Shown here one piece after another: positions 44,170-52,647 of a DNA stretch of 64,000 nt. The position numbers were made by a program, and so were the translations under genes. The notes beneath the pieces were generated by a model. That model was not told the DNA's origin. It saw nothing but the letters and a program-made list of their open reading frames with translations, and made no database searches. Every line of letters begins with the position of its first letter. The stretch's first letter is position 1. Source of the DNA: Marinoscillum sp040218045 (GTDB taxonomy: Bacteria; Bacteroidota; Bacteroidia; Cytophagales; Cyclobacteriaceae); assembly GCA_040218045.1 (NCBI GenBank), contig JAVJQA010000005.1:1-64000 (forward strand), given 5' to 3'.

Positions 44170-45181
44170 TTACCGGGTGAGCCAGGAGTCGAATGCTTCT
44201 AGCTCTTTTTCGTGCGTATAGACCCACTCTTCGGCAGTTACATTGCTGGATTGGCTGATGTAATAGCAATAGGTGTCCAGGTGCTTTGATTTGGCTAAGT
44301 CATAGTAGAAAGGAATATAGAAATCCCACCACAGTCCTTTGTTTTTCTTTTTCTTTAGCTCTCCCAGGATCTTGAAAAACGATTGATTATTGGAGCTAAA
44401 TAATTCTTCATCTGATGCCCCTTCTTTTTTAGCAGAGGCATTTGATACTGTAATCATGGAAAGCATGAATTCTGCTGACCCAAACTCATTCTTTTTATCT
44501 AATGAGCTGGGCGATAAATTGATGTTGAATCCATTGGAGGCTGTTTGTTCTACATTTCCTAAGAGCTGTTCTTTAAGCAATTGGAGTGCTCCGACGGATC
44601 GGTCTGAACTGGGCTCTAAAAAGAGAAAGAAGTGAAGAGACAAAATGCTTTGTACCGTATTATCCAAATCATTCATAAGGTAACCAAGCAATAGATGACT
44701 ACTGGAATGACTTGAATTGATGTTGATTCCATTTGATGAGTGCCCCTTCAGCTTTATCAAGGTTCCCCAGGTTATAATGCGTTAGTGCTAAATTGTAATA
44801 GAGAAGATAATCTTCTCCCAAATTTTTCAATGCGAATTCATAAGACTTTAGCGCTTCTTCACTTCTACCAAGCGCATCAAGGCAGTTTCCTTTAGTCAGG
44901 TAAGCTGGTAGTAGACTTCCATCATTGAGCGCAATGACAATGTTTACATGCTTGAGTGATTTCTCGTACTCCTTCATATACATGTAGGTCATACCGATTT
45001 CGTAATGAGCAAGCGATGAACTGTCATTGAGATAAAGAGCGTGTTGATAGGCTTCCACTGCTAGTTCGTATTCTCCTGCATCATGGTAGGCTATGCCTTC
45101 GTCTATGTATTTTTCAATAAGTTTTTGACTGAATAGGGTAATGGAGCTTAGGAGAGAAAGGGTAATCAATATGGGTTTCAT
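44170..45181 (-). pseudogene. Frameshifted TPR protein gene (two frames of one gene)
   Basis: The 5' frame (44699-45181) starts MKPILITLSLLSSITLFSQ, a signal peptide, and carries tetratricopeptide repeats up to NLGNLDKAEGALIK. After that it runs into an unrelated tail and stops. The next frame (44170-44760) continues exactly where the TPR breaks: GININSSHSSSHLLLGYLMN, then a conserved C-terminal half (ELKKKKNKGLWWDFYIPFYY, CYYISQSS). One base too many near 44730-44735 (the AAATGG stretch on the minus strand) explains the break. Removing it would give one secreted TPR protein of about 336 residues. It may be a real mutation or an assembly error. Two separate genes are much less likely because the first repeat is cut in mid-motif. 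Confidence 0.7.
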
Positions 45182-45484
45182 CTGATTTGGCTAGTTTGTA
45201 ATATTCAAATAAAGTCAAACATTATTAAAACCTGAAATGGACTGGTCATTCAGTGAATGACGCTCAGAGTCAACAATCCTAAGCGTCACTTCTCGAATTC
45301 TTTATGGAGTTGATTTATTGATCAGAACTTTAATCAGAATTATAGGGGAGTCTTTATGTCTTTTTAATGCTGCTTTGAGATTCCCTTAGAAAATTAAAGA
45401 AATCAGGTAAGTTCAGACCAGATGCCCGAGTCAGTATACTTATATTAAAGTTCCATTTGATATGAACTCATCGAAACATAACCT
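45182..45484. other. Gene-free stretch before the DlgD-type gene
   Basis: A 303-bp spacer. It holds one imperfect hairpin, TGACGCT (45258-45264) pairing with AGCGTCA (45282-45288) across 17 bases. No T-tract follows and no reading frame is credible. Nothing else was recognised. Confidence 0.5.
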
Positions 45485-46492
45485 ATGAACATCTCGCATA
45501 ATGACATGCAGGAAGTACTCTTCAGACTTTTCGCGAAGTACGATTTTACTACTGAAAAGGCAAAGTTGCTGGCAGATACTCACACTGAAAATACACTGGT
45601 AGGCGTCAACTCTCATGGAATTAATCGTGTGGCGGCATTTATTGATCATGTTGAGAAGGATTTGGTAAAGGTAGATGCTGAAGCGCTTCCTGCAGAAACT
45701 TTAGGAAGTATTGAGCGATGGGACGGACACTTTGGGCCTGGTATTATCAATGCTATAAAGTGTACAGATCGAGCGGTTGCCTTAGCCAAACAACACGGAA
45801 TGGGACTGGTCGCACTGCGGAATACCAACCACTGGATGCGTGGTGGTGCCTATGGATGGCAGGCGGCAAACGCAGGATGTATCTCTATCATGTTCACCAA
45901 CACCCAACCCAATATGCCACCATGGGGTGGGCGGGACAGCCGGATTGGAAACAATCCGTTTATTGTCTCTATTCCTCGAAAAAAGGGTCATATAGTGCTG
46001 GATATGGCGATTTCTCAATTTGCTTTTGGAAAAATCAATGATTACAAGCTGCGAGGTGAAAAGCTGCCTTACCCCGGTGGTTGGGATGAAAATAACGAAT
46101 TGTCTACCGATCCCGAAAAGCTGACGAAATACCAGAGAGGCTTGCCAATTGGATATTGGAAAGGTTCGGCACTTTCCATGATACTGGATATGCTGGTTAC
46201 ACTGCTTTCAGCTGGTAATTCCACTTACAAGATCAGTCAGAAGGAGTACGAAACTGGGGTTTCCCAGGTTTTTCTCTGTATTGACCCGGCGCAGTTCGCT
46301 GACCCTCAGATCGGCGAAAGACTACTGAATGAGATCATTGATTACACACAGAATGTCGAGCCCATGCAGGCAGGAGACAAGGTTTATTATCCTGGAGAGC
46401 GTGCTAAAGCCACTAAAGAGCGGAATATGAAGGAAGGTATGCCTGTAAGTGAGGAGGTCTGGAGCGAAATAATGAAGTTATTGGAGGATTGA
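45485..46492 (+). CDS. dlgD: Ldh-family dehydrogenase, 2,3-diketo-L-gulonate reductase-like
   Basis: 335 residues of the malate/L-lactate dehydrogenase (Ldh_2) family, cytoplasmic, NAD(P)H dependent. The family active-site region NTNHWMRGGAYGWQAANAG, the FTNTQPNMPPWGG segment and GLPIGYWKGSALSMILDML agree with YiaK/DlgD of enterobacteria, which reduces 2,3-diketo-L-gulonate. Substrate assignment rests on resemblance to that subfamily. No sugar transport or catabolism genes are near. The last 16 bases of the gene form the start of a 112-bp repeat that is duplicated 842 bp further on. Confidence 0.83.
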   Translation: MNISHNDMQEVLFRLFAKYDFTTEKAKLLADTHTENTLVGVNSHGINRVAAFIDHVEKDLVKVDAEALPAETLGSIERWDGHFGPGIINAIKCTDRAVALAKQHGMGLVALRNTNHWMRGGAYGWQAANAGCISIMFTNTQPNMPPWGGRDSRIGNNPFIVSIPRKKGHIVLDMAISQFAFGKINDYKLRGEKLPYPGGWDENNELSTDPEKLTKYQRGLPIGYWKGSALSMILDMLVTLLSAGNSTYKISQKEYETGVSQVFLCIDPAQFADPQIGERLLNEIIDYTQNVEPMQAGDKVYYPGERAKATKERNMKEGMPVSEEVWSEIMKLLED

Positions 46493-46588
46493 TTTTACCA
46501 CTGGCTTCAGTTTGCAACCGGAGCTTGGTGTGGATGGAAGTTTACAAACTTCCTGGCTATTGCCGGGATTCAGTTACAAACTGATCTA
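46477..46588. repeat. 112-bp direct repeat, left copy
   Basis: Identical to 47319-47430 in 111 of 112 positions (46562 G versus 47404 A). It begins inside the last codons of dlgD and contains the sequence that in the right copy encodes the last codons of the dehydrogenase gene. Inside it, GGAAGTTT-AC-AAACTTCC (46536-46553) is nested within CAGTTTG (46508-46514) and CAAACTG (46577-46583), so the repeat can fold into a bidirectional terminator-like structure. Confidence 0.9.
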
Positions 46589-46614
46589 TAGGAGAGTCTT
46601 TTAATACTGCCACT

Positions 46615-47196
46615 TTATCCATTTTTTAAGGAAACTAAATAAGTAAAGCTCAGTTTCCTGTGGCCATCAGGTTTATAGTCTTCAGCATTGAGGCTAATGC
46701 TCGTGTGACTAGTGGTCTTCATGGCCCACTCGTAGCTTTCTAAATTCTGAACAAGAGATAATTCCCTTTTTTTGAAATGAAGAAACCAAAGAGACATCCC
46801 TTTTTCGTATTTATTATAGCTCATTAAGAAAAGTCCATCTTTTATCTGTGCCGCATTTGAATAAAATAATTTCTCGTCCAATGCTTTACATTCAGGCATA
46901 GATTTTATCTTATATGCATTTATTTGCTTTACATCCTTTGGATATTCAAGTAATTGAACAAGGTTTGGAATACCTGACATAGACCAATATATGGTTATGT
47001 CCTCCGAGGATGAGATTACGGACCATTTAGGACTCTGACTGGCAATTTGTTTCTTGAGTAGTTTTTGTTTTAGAAATTTAAGAAGATACAAAGGAGAAAG
47101 AACGATATAACCAAAGACTGCTACTAGACCAACTGGACCTACTTCATCCCAGGGTGTTACAACGTAATTCTCTTTGCGTTTAATTTCGAACTCCAT
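46615..47196 (-). CDS. Hypothetical protein with one membrane segment, inside the repeat-bracketed insert
   Basis: 193 residues from the ATG at 47196 (MEFEIKRKENYVV); a TTG four codons earlier is not preferred. There is one hydrophobic segment (GPVGLVAVFGYIVLSPLYLL) followed by a basic KFLKQKLLKK stretch and a soluble C-terminal region of about 140 residues rich in aromatic and polar residues. I do not recognise a family. The coding sequence looks more A+T rich than its neighbours by eye. It is the only gene between two 112-bp direct repeats, so it arrived as an insert between the convergent genes dlgD and the dehydrogenase gene. Confidence 0.65.
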   Translation of the reverse strand: MEFEIKRKENYVVTPWDEVGPVGLVAVFGYIVLSPLYLLKFLKQKLLKKQIASQSPKWSVISSSEDITIYWSMSGIPNLVQLLEYPKDVKQINAYKIKSMPECKALDEKLFYSNAAQIKDGLFLMSYNKYEKGMSLWFLHFKKRELSLVQNLESYEWAMKTTSHTSISLNAEDYKPDGHRKLSFTYLVSLKNG

Positions 47197-47318
47197 AAAA
47201 GTATGCAATTGAAATTTAGTATATAATTCTTAGCTCAACCAAATTCGCACTTTAAAAATGCCACCCCAAACCTACTTTGAAGAATCATAATGTTGCCAGG
47301 CGTTGAGCAGTTAAGAGG

Positions 47319-47430
47319 GTTATTGGAGGATTGATTTTACCACTGGCTTCAGTTTGCAACCGGAGCTTGGTGTGGATGGAAGTTTACAAACTTCCTGGCT
47401 ATTACCGGGATTCAGTTACAAACTGATCTA
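47319..47430. repeat. 112-bp direct repeat, right copy
   Basis: Second copy of 46477-46588. It starts with a duplicate of the dlgD end (TTATTGGAGGATTGA), which here belongs to no gene, and ends within the last ten codons of the dehydrogenase gene at 47402-48388. The nested palindrome is at 47378-47395. Confidence 0.9.
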
Positions 47431-48388
47431 GAGGAGGATTAGAAATGATGACATTCCCGGTTTTCTCACCGGTAAGCACATAGTCAAAGGCATCACGGAT
47501 GTTCTCTAGCTCATATTTCCGATCGATTACTGGGTGGAATTTCTTTTGTTCCAATAGCGTACTGATGTAAGGTATCGTCTTCTCTTTGCCATAGGGAATT
47601 GGAAAGATGACTTTCTTATTCGAAAGGAAGGACAATGCTGCAAACAACAGGTTTTGGGAATAGGGACCTAATTCGGAGGAAATGTACACTCCATTTTTCT
47701 TCAGTAGCGGTTTACACTTGCCAAAAGTACTTTTACCAACGGCATCAAAAATGTAGTCATACGTTTCATCGTCATCTGTAAAATCCTCCTTAGTGTAGTC
47801 ATAGACTTTATCAGCGCCTAATGACTTGATGAGCTCAATATTTTTGGTGTTGCAAGTAGCTGCAATCTCCACATCAAACTGCTTGACAAATTGCAGTAAG
47901 GCAGAACCTATTCCTCCGGTTGCTCCGTTAATCAATACCTTCTGACCAGGCTGAAGTGCTACCTTATGAATAAACGTATAGGCGTAGTTGGCTCCTTCCA
48001 GACTTGCTGCCGCTTGTTCATAATTGATCGTATCAGGAATAGGAAATAAGTGATCTTCAGTAATTGCAGCATATTCTGCGTGAGACTCAGCACCTGTGTC
48101 GATAAACCCAAACACGCGTTGGCCCACCTGAAAAGAGCTAACGTCCTTACCGATTGATACGATCTCACCAGCAAAATCCGTCCCCAGGGTGATTTTTCCT
48201 GGCTTGGAGAACCCGAGCACGAACCTCATGATAAATGGTTTGGCGGTAAGATTGGCACAGTCGGTTCTGTTAACAGTGGTCGCGTGAATCTTTACCAGGA
48301 CCTCATGGTCATTAGGAGTCGGTTGATCAACGTTCTCAATTTGGATCTGATCTGGTAAGCCGTACCTTCTGCGAATTGCTGCCTTCAT
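47402..48388 (-). CDS. NAD(P)-dependent quinone oxidoreductase-like medium-chain dehydrogenase (second copy)
   Basis: 328 residues, MDR superfamily, zinc-independent branch. The GroES-like start MKAAIRRRYGLPDQIQIENV and the cofactor loop KVLINGATGGIGSALLQFVK are visible, as is DVYTNYDYIFDAVGKSTF-like FDAVGKS in both this gene and the paralogue at 24632-25609, with which it shares most motifs in order. Likely reduces quinones or enones with NADPH. The 3' end lies in the right 112-bp repeat. A short inverted repeat (ATAAG-N6-CTTAT, 48408-48423) lies before the ATG, a possible operator. Confidence 0.85.
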   Translation of the reverse strand: MKAAIRRRYGLPDQIQIENVDQPTPNDHEVLVKIHATTVNRTDCANLTAKPFIMRFVLGFSKPGKITLGTDFAGEIVSIGKDVSSFQVGQRVFGFIDTGAESHAEYAAITEDHLFPIPDTINYEQAAASLEGANYAYTFIHKVALQPGQKVLINGATGGIGSALLQFVKQFDVEIAATCNTKNIELIKSLGADKVYDYTKEDFTDDDETYDYIFDAVGKSTFGKCKPLLKKNGVYISSELGPYSQNLLFAALSFLSNKKVIFPIPYGKEKTIPYISTLLEQKKFHPVIDRKYELENIRDAFDYVLTGEKTGNVIISNPPLDQFVTESR

Positions 48389-48441
48389 TGGGTTAAGTTC
48401 TTGTTATATAAGTAATCGCTTATCAGATGTTGGTAAACGCA

Positions 48442-49131
48442 TTATTTGTAAGCCTTCAATGCATTGACAAAATGATTCTGTTTAGGTCCGTTGATAAACC
48501 ATGGAATGTACAATGTAATCGCTCCCGCAATAACCGCCGGTGGAATTTTTATGCTGGTATCATTTGGGTCACTCAATTCATCATTGCTAAAATCATTTGC
48601 AATTCCAACTCCTATTAAAGTTGCTCCCAAACCGTATAAGAGAATCTGAGTTATTTTCAGCGCATTGCCCTTTTTTAGACTTTCAATAGATTCTGGATTA
48701 TCAGCAAGATCTATCTTCAAATTCGCATAGGTTAGCTTCTTTAAAGGTTGACCATCTTTTTCATACTGAAAGTATTTGCTCTTGTATGATGCAGTCCAGG
48801 TCCCACTTATAATATTGGTGTAGAATATGTTAATTCTATCTGAGTTGTACGTTCTTTCTCCCCAAATATTTCTCCCTTGAAGTTTGATCGGTTGAAAATA
48901 TTTGTACTTACTATATTGATCAAATCCCTCGACATGTGTTACTCTGTCGATTGTTATTTTCTCTCCTTTTTTATTGTCAATTCTGACATAAGGTTGAGAA
49001 AAGCCACCGTTACTATTTAAGTAAGCATATTGTGTTGATATCGTTTCACCTGATTTTAAGTGAATATTAATGGGTACATTTTGAGCGGATGCTAAAAGCG
49101 GTAAGAGAAACAATAGAAAAAAATACCTCAT
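48442..49131 (-). CDS. Secreted/membrane protein of unknown function
   Basis: 229 residues with a signal peptide (MRYFFLLFLLPLLASAQ), a beta-rich region with a surface-like start (VPINIHLKSGETISTQYAYL, then KITIDRVTHVEGFDQ) and two C-terminal hydrophobic segments (ITQILLYGLGATLIGVGIA, IPPAVIAGAITLYIPWF). The first part resembles small beta-barrel 'sulfur carrier/LSm-like' domains of Bacteroidota periplasmic proteins only loosely. No family assigned. It lies downstream of another secreted hypothetical gene on the same strand. Confidence 0.65.
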   Translation of the reverse strand: MRYFFLLFLLPLLASAQNVPINIHLKSGETISTQYAYLNSNGGFSQPYVRIDNKKGEKITIDRVTHVEGFDQYSKYKYFQPIKLQGRNIWGERTYNSDRINIFYTNIISGTWTASYKSKYFQYEKDGQPLKKLTYANLKIDLADNPESIESLKKGNALKITQILLYGLGATLIGVGIANDFSNDELSDPNDTSIKIPPAVIAGAITLYIPWFINGPKQNHFVNALKAYK

Positions 49132-49196
49132 CAGTTCTTAAGTTAGGTTGTCTATAAAGTGATGGTGTCCAACGACTGGATGTAATCAATATGGCG

Positions 49197-49667
49197 TCAC
49201 CCCTTTCTTTCTTTTAATAGTGTTTTGATCTTTTTTGAAGGTTTAATTTTGTTGTCAGAATTGGAGCAATAGTCAACGACTATTTTTTCCGATTGATTAT
49301 AAATCTCATCACTGGTCAATTTTTCACCTTCATTCTCAATTACAACCTTCGACATGGCAGCCATGTATAGACCAAGCAAATCCGATTTTCCTTTGGTTAA
49401 TTCCATTGCTTTATCGTCAATAGAAAACGTGTGATCAGGAGTTCCACTCATCCATTTGATGATGTATTGGGTGGAGTTTAGTCTGTTCAATTCTGCTTTA
49501 TCCGTTGGATTGTCAAATAAGTAATTGGCACACACTAAAACTTGACTTTCAGCCAGTTTGTAGCTCTCAGTAGTCTTGAATTCGACATTTGCTAATTGGC
49601 TGAAATCTTGTCCAAAACTGACATTAGCGTAAAATGTAATAAGGATAATGAAAAGGATGTTTTTCAT
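49197..49667 (-). CDS. Secreted hypothetical protein
   Basis: 156 residues with a signal peptide (MKNILFIILITFYANVSFGQ), then a helical region (DFSQLANVEFKTTESYKLAE, VLVCANYLFDNPTD). The middle has YIIKWMSGTPDHTFSIDDKA. I do not recognise a family with confidence. It is on the same strand as, and 65 bp upstream of, the next secreted protein gene, and divergent from the BlaI/M56 pair. Confidence 0.6.
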   Translation of the reverse strand: MKNILFIILITFYANVSFGQDFSQLANVEFKTTESYKLAESQVLVCANYLFDNPTDKAELNRLNSTQYIIKWMSGTPDHTFSIDDKAMELTKGKSDLLGLYMAAMSKVVIENEGEKLTSDEIYNQSEKIVVDYCSNSDNKIKPSKKIKTLLKERKG

Positions 49668-49845
49668 GGTTTGATGATTTTAGTTCAATGGTCGCTACAT
49701 CAATCTGATATAGTCCCAAGGCATTGATTCATTGTGTAGCCCTTGATTGTCTTTCCAAAATACGACTTTTCCAATCGACACACAACTGACAGTCAGCTTA
49801 AAGAGGATATTGGTAGGAGGGATAAAGACACCTATAAGGTCTTTG

Positions 49846-49901
49846 AACTTAAGATTAAATTATAAAACTTAAAAATAAGTTGGTAAACTTAAAATTAAGT
49901 T
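49846..49901. promoter_or_regulatory. Three evenly spaced BlaI-type operators upstream of the blaI/M56 operon
   Basis: Three 16-bp boxes AACTTA-N4-TAAGTT occur at 49846-49861 (right arm TAAATT, one mismatch), 49866-49881 and 49886-49901 (both perfect). Their centres are exactly 20 bp apart, about two helical turns. The last box ends 38 bp before the BlaI start codon. They are the natural candidate for autoregulation by the BlaI-like repressor. Confidence 0.75.
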
Positions 49902-49939
49902 GTACCATTGTATAGCTGATTAATGTAAACTCAAAAGCA

Positions 49940-50314
49940 ATGGTTACACTCACTAAGGCAGAAGAGAAGATCATGATGATCCTCTGGGATATTGAAAAAG
50001 GATTTATCAAGGATATACTTGATCAATATCCCGACCCTAAACCTCCTTACAATTCGGTTTCTACGATTGTGCGGGTATTGGTACAGAAAGAGATCGTGGG
50101 CTATACCGCCTATGGTAAGTCGCATCAGTATCACCCGCTCATCGAGAAAGAAGACTACAGTAAGGGGCAGCTGTCGCGCCTGGTGACGGATTATTATGAC
50201 AATTCACTCAAGCAGGTGGTGAGTTTCTTTTCCGAAAGTAAAAAACTGGATAAGGAGGAGCTGGATGAAGCTATTCGAATGCTGGAAGAACTAAAATCGC
50301 AAAAAGATGAGTAA
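49940..50314 (+). CDS. BlaI/MecI-family repressor
   Basis: 124 residues. The winged-helix start MVTLTKAEEKIMMILWDIEK, the recognition region YNSVSTIVRVLVQKEIVGYT, then GKSHQYHPLIEKEDY and a C-terminal dimerisation helix match the BlaI/MecI family. The protein would be a cytoplasmic repressor inactivated by the partner M56 peptidase. The stop overlaps the start of the M56 gene by eight bases. Three evenly spaced operator boxes precede it. In Bacteroidota such pairs control various envelope functions, so resistance to beta-lactams is not implied. Confidence 0.93.
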   Translation: MVTLTKAEEKIMMILWDIEKGFIKDILDQYPDPKPPYNSVSTIVRVLVQKEIVGYTAYGKSHQYHPLIEKEDYSKGQLSRLVTDYYDNSLKQVVSFFSESKKLDKEELDEAIRMLEELKSQKDE

Positions 50315-52016
50315 GCTATTGGTCTATTTGTTAGAGGTCAGTGTCCTGTTGGTCATCCTCTACGGATTGTATGCATTGCTGCTCCGCAAGCTGACGTTTT
50401 TTAGCCTGAACCGTTTCTTTTTGCTAGCCATTTTGGTGTTTTCACTGATTATACCGCTTTTGAGTTTGGATTTATTGCCATCAGCAGACCGTGTGGTCAA
50501 CAGGCCGGTAGCAGAGCTGCGTGATATGCGCCTGGCGTATTATCAGGCTTTGGACGACTGGGTTTTTGAGGCACAAAGTAGCGGGTCTGATTCAGAAGTA
50601 GTACAGACCTCTCAGGTAGCCGCTTTGAGTCTGAAAAAATGGGTTTTGATGATGGTTGTGGTTATCTATGGGGTCGGTTGTGTTGCCCTGATTTCCAGGA
50701 CCATTTGGACCTATCTCTGGATGCACCGGTTAAAAATCAGCAATGCCCAGGAGGTAATTGATGGAGTATTGGTCGTAAAAGTGCCTTATGCTATTGCTCC
50801 ATTTTCCTTTTTGAAGGCCGTGTTCGTACATGCAGAAACCCTGCAAGATGAGTCGTTTCAGCAGATACTGGCACATGAAAAGACACACATCGATCAGCGA
50901 CATTCAATCGACTTAATATTTGTGCAACTGATAGCAGCCTTGCTCTGGTTCAATCCAGTGGTCTGGCAGATTATCAAATCCTTAAAAGCAACACATGAAT
51001 ACATAGTAGATAAGCAAATGATTAACCAGGGTTATTCCTTAGTGGAGTACCAAACCTTGCTATTGAGACAATTGATCAGCAACAACTCATACGGGTTGGT
51101 ACACAATTTCAATTTATCATTTATTAAAAAGCGAATAACCATGATGAAAGTAAAAGAATCTGGACTGGCTGGAAAAGCCAAAGTAGCTGCCGCGATCATA
51201 GCAGTAGCTGTGTTTAGTATAGTAATCGTACAGTGCAATGCGAAACTGGAGAACGAAGAGGTTTTACTCAGTGCGCCCTCTTTAGTCACACCGCCACCTC
51301 CACCGATTGCCTTGCCGCAATTGGAGGTACAGGGGAATTACAAAGAAGATTTCGATCTATCCAACTCGATGGCGTTTAGTATGGCCGATGGCGTACTGAC
51401 CATCAATGGAAAAGTGAGCACCTTGGACGATGTGGCAACGGCACTGGAAGCATCTGGGAGCAATGCCCAAACCATTATGGCTTTGAGAGTGGCGAGGGAC
51501 GAACCCATGGGTCTAGTGAGAGACCTGCAGGATATCTTGAGAAAGCACAACAGGCGAAAGGTACTGTATAGAGCAATGGATCAAAATAGCAAGGCTCTGG
51601 ACTTAGCGATGTTACTTCCACCGCATCCGGATAGTGCTGAAGGAGCCAACTGGCCTGTGATAGATGATGCATTTGCTAAGAAAAATAATGTAGACATCAT
51701 GAAGATCAAGGTGAGTGACAACCTCGGACAAGCCTATAAAGACCTGGTAAGGGATTTTGTGAAGCGCAACATCAGTCAAGGCAAAGACAACTATGTGGTC
51801 AGTTACAAACCTGAGGACAGTGATAGTTATGGTGATTTTTTCACCAATCTATTTTACATCAATCGAGGATTTGACCTGATCTATGACGAGCGCGCTCAGG
51901 AGCTCTATGGTAAGGATTTTTATAACATCAACCGCAAAGCTCCAGGTGGCAACGAGGAATACATGGCGGTGCGCCAGGGCATACCAAGAGCCATTTCGAT
52001 TGCCGAAAGGGATTAA
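50307..52016 (+). CDS. M56-family (BlaR1-like) membrane metallopeptidase
   Basis: 569 residues. Three or four membrane segments lie in the first 140 residues (LVYLLEVSVLLVILYGLYAL and following). The zinc site is QILAHEKTHIDQRHSIDLI with HExxH at His190-Glu191-His194, and the third ligand region THEYIVDKQM is in place. Another membrane segment follows at about 290. The C-terminal sensor domain, about 310-569, is not a penicillin-binding domain and has no SxxK; it resembles no family I can name. The enzyme should cleave BlaI after sensing an unknown signal. It overlaps the blaI-like gene by eight bases. Confidence 0.9.
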   Translation: MSKLLVYLLEVSVLLVILYGLYALLLRKLTFFSLNRFFLLAILVFSLIIPLLSLDLLPSADRVVNRPVAELRDMRLAYYQALDDWVFEAQSSGSDSEVVQTSQVAALSLKKWVLMMVVVIYGVGCVALISRTIWTYLWMHRLKISNAQEVIDGVLVVKVPYAIAPFSFLKAVFVHAETLQDESFQQILAHEKTHIDQRHSIDLIFVQLIAALLWFNPVVWQIIKSLKATHEYIVDKQMINQGYSLVEYQTLLLRQLISNNSYGLVHNFNLSFIKKRITMMKVKESGLAGKAKVAAAIIAVAVFSIVIVQCNAKLENEEVLLSAPSLVTPPPPPIALPQLEVQGNYKEDFDLSNSMAFSMADGVLTINGKVSTLDDVATALEASGSNAQTIMALRVARDEPMGLVRDLQDILRKHNRRKVLYRAMDQNSKALDLAMLLPPHPDSAEGANWPVIDDAFAKKNNVDIMKIKVSDNLGQAYKDLVRDFVKRNISQGKDNYVVSYKPEDSDSYGDFFTNLFYINRGFDLIYDERAQELYGKDFYNINRKAPGGNEEYMAVRQGIPRAISIAERD

Positions 52017-52032
52017 ACTGACACTGCAAAAG

Positions 52033-52065
52033 CAACTGTTTCCTGAGGGAGGCAGTTAGTTTTTG
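52033..52065 (+). terminator. Possible terminator after the M56 gene
   Basis: AACTG and CAGTT form a stem with an inner CCT/AGG pairing, followed by AGTTTTTG, starting 17 bases after the stop. Confidence 0.45.
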
Positions 52066-52106
52066 TTGATTGCCAAAAGTGCGTAAGATTGAATGTAAAG
52101 GAGGTG

Positions 52107-52472
52107 TTAATGGAAATGCATGGTCATGCTTTTCCAAAGAGAATGATGATGTTCATAAAAATCACATTTGTAAACGTGCAATTCCAATCCTGCCCAAATA
52201 ATCAGGAGTGCAATGAAAGTGGTCTTGAAGCGTTTTTCGATTTGTGTAAACCATCGAAAAGTAATGATGAGTTGTAGTGAATAAATAAAGCCTACCAACA
52301 TTACAGAAGCATACAGTATTCTTTGGCCTATATAAGCAAGCTGGCTTTTGAATGTGTAAAACTTACCATTGATTGATAGATTCAAAAAGTCTTCAAACAA
52401 GTGAGCTGTTAAAGCAAGCGCTGTGATTGTGAACAATAGTATGATCAAACCTGTAACTTTTCTTCTGGTCAT
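52107..52472 (-). CDS. Small membrane protein of unknown function
   Basis: 121 residues with three or four hydrophobic segments (VTGLIILLFTITALALTAHL, ILYASVMLVGFIYSLQLII, TTFIALLIIWAGLELHVYK) and a histidine-rich tail (FYEHHHSLWKSMTMHFH). The histidines could bind metal, which is speculation. It is convergent with the M56 gene. No family recognised. Confidence 0.6.
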   Translation of the reverse strand: MTRRKVTGLIILLFTITALALTAHLFEDFLNLSINGKFYTFKSQLAYIGQRILYASVMLVGFIYSLQLIITFRWFTQIEKRFKTTFIALLIIWAGLELHVYKCDFYEHHHSLWKSMTMHFH

Positions 52473-52647
52473 AACCTATCGTTAAAATTAGACTTCAACG
52501 CCTAAAAATGAGTATGCTTCTCTCTGAGTATTCGGTGAGGAGTTGTTTTTTCTTCAACATATCCCTTAGTATTTCGTCAAAATGCAGGTAAGGACTTGTA
52601 GGGATATAGTTTCAGGAATGATGATTTATCAAGCAGCATTCAACCCA

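Noticed and set aside
45258..45288. Hairpin as a terminator or small RNA
   Set aside because: Long loop, no T-tract and no supporting context; only recorded within the spacer.
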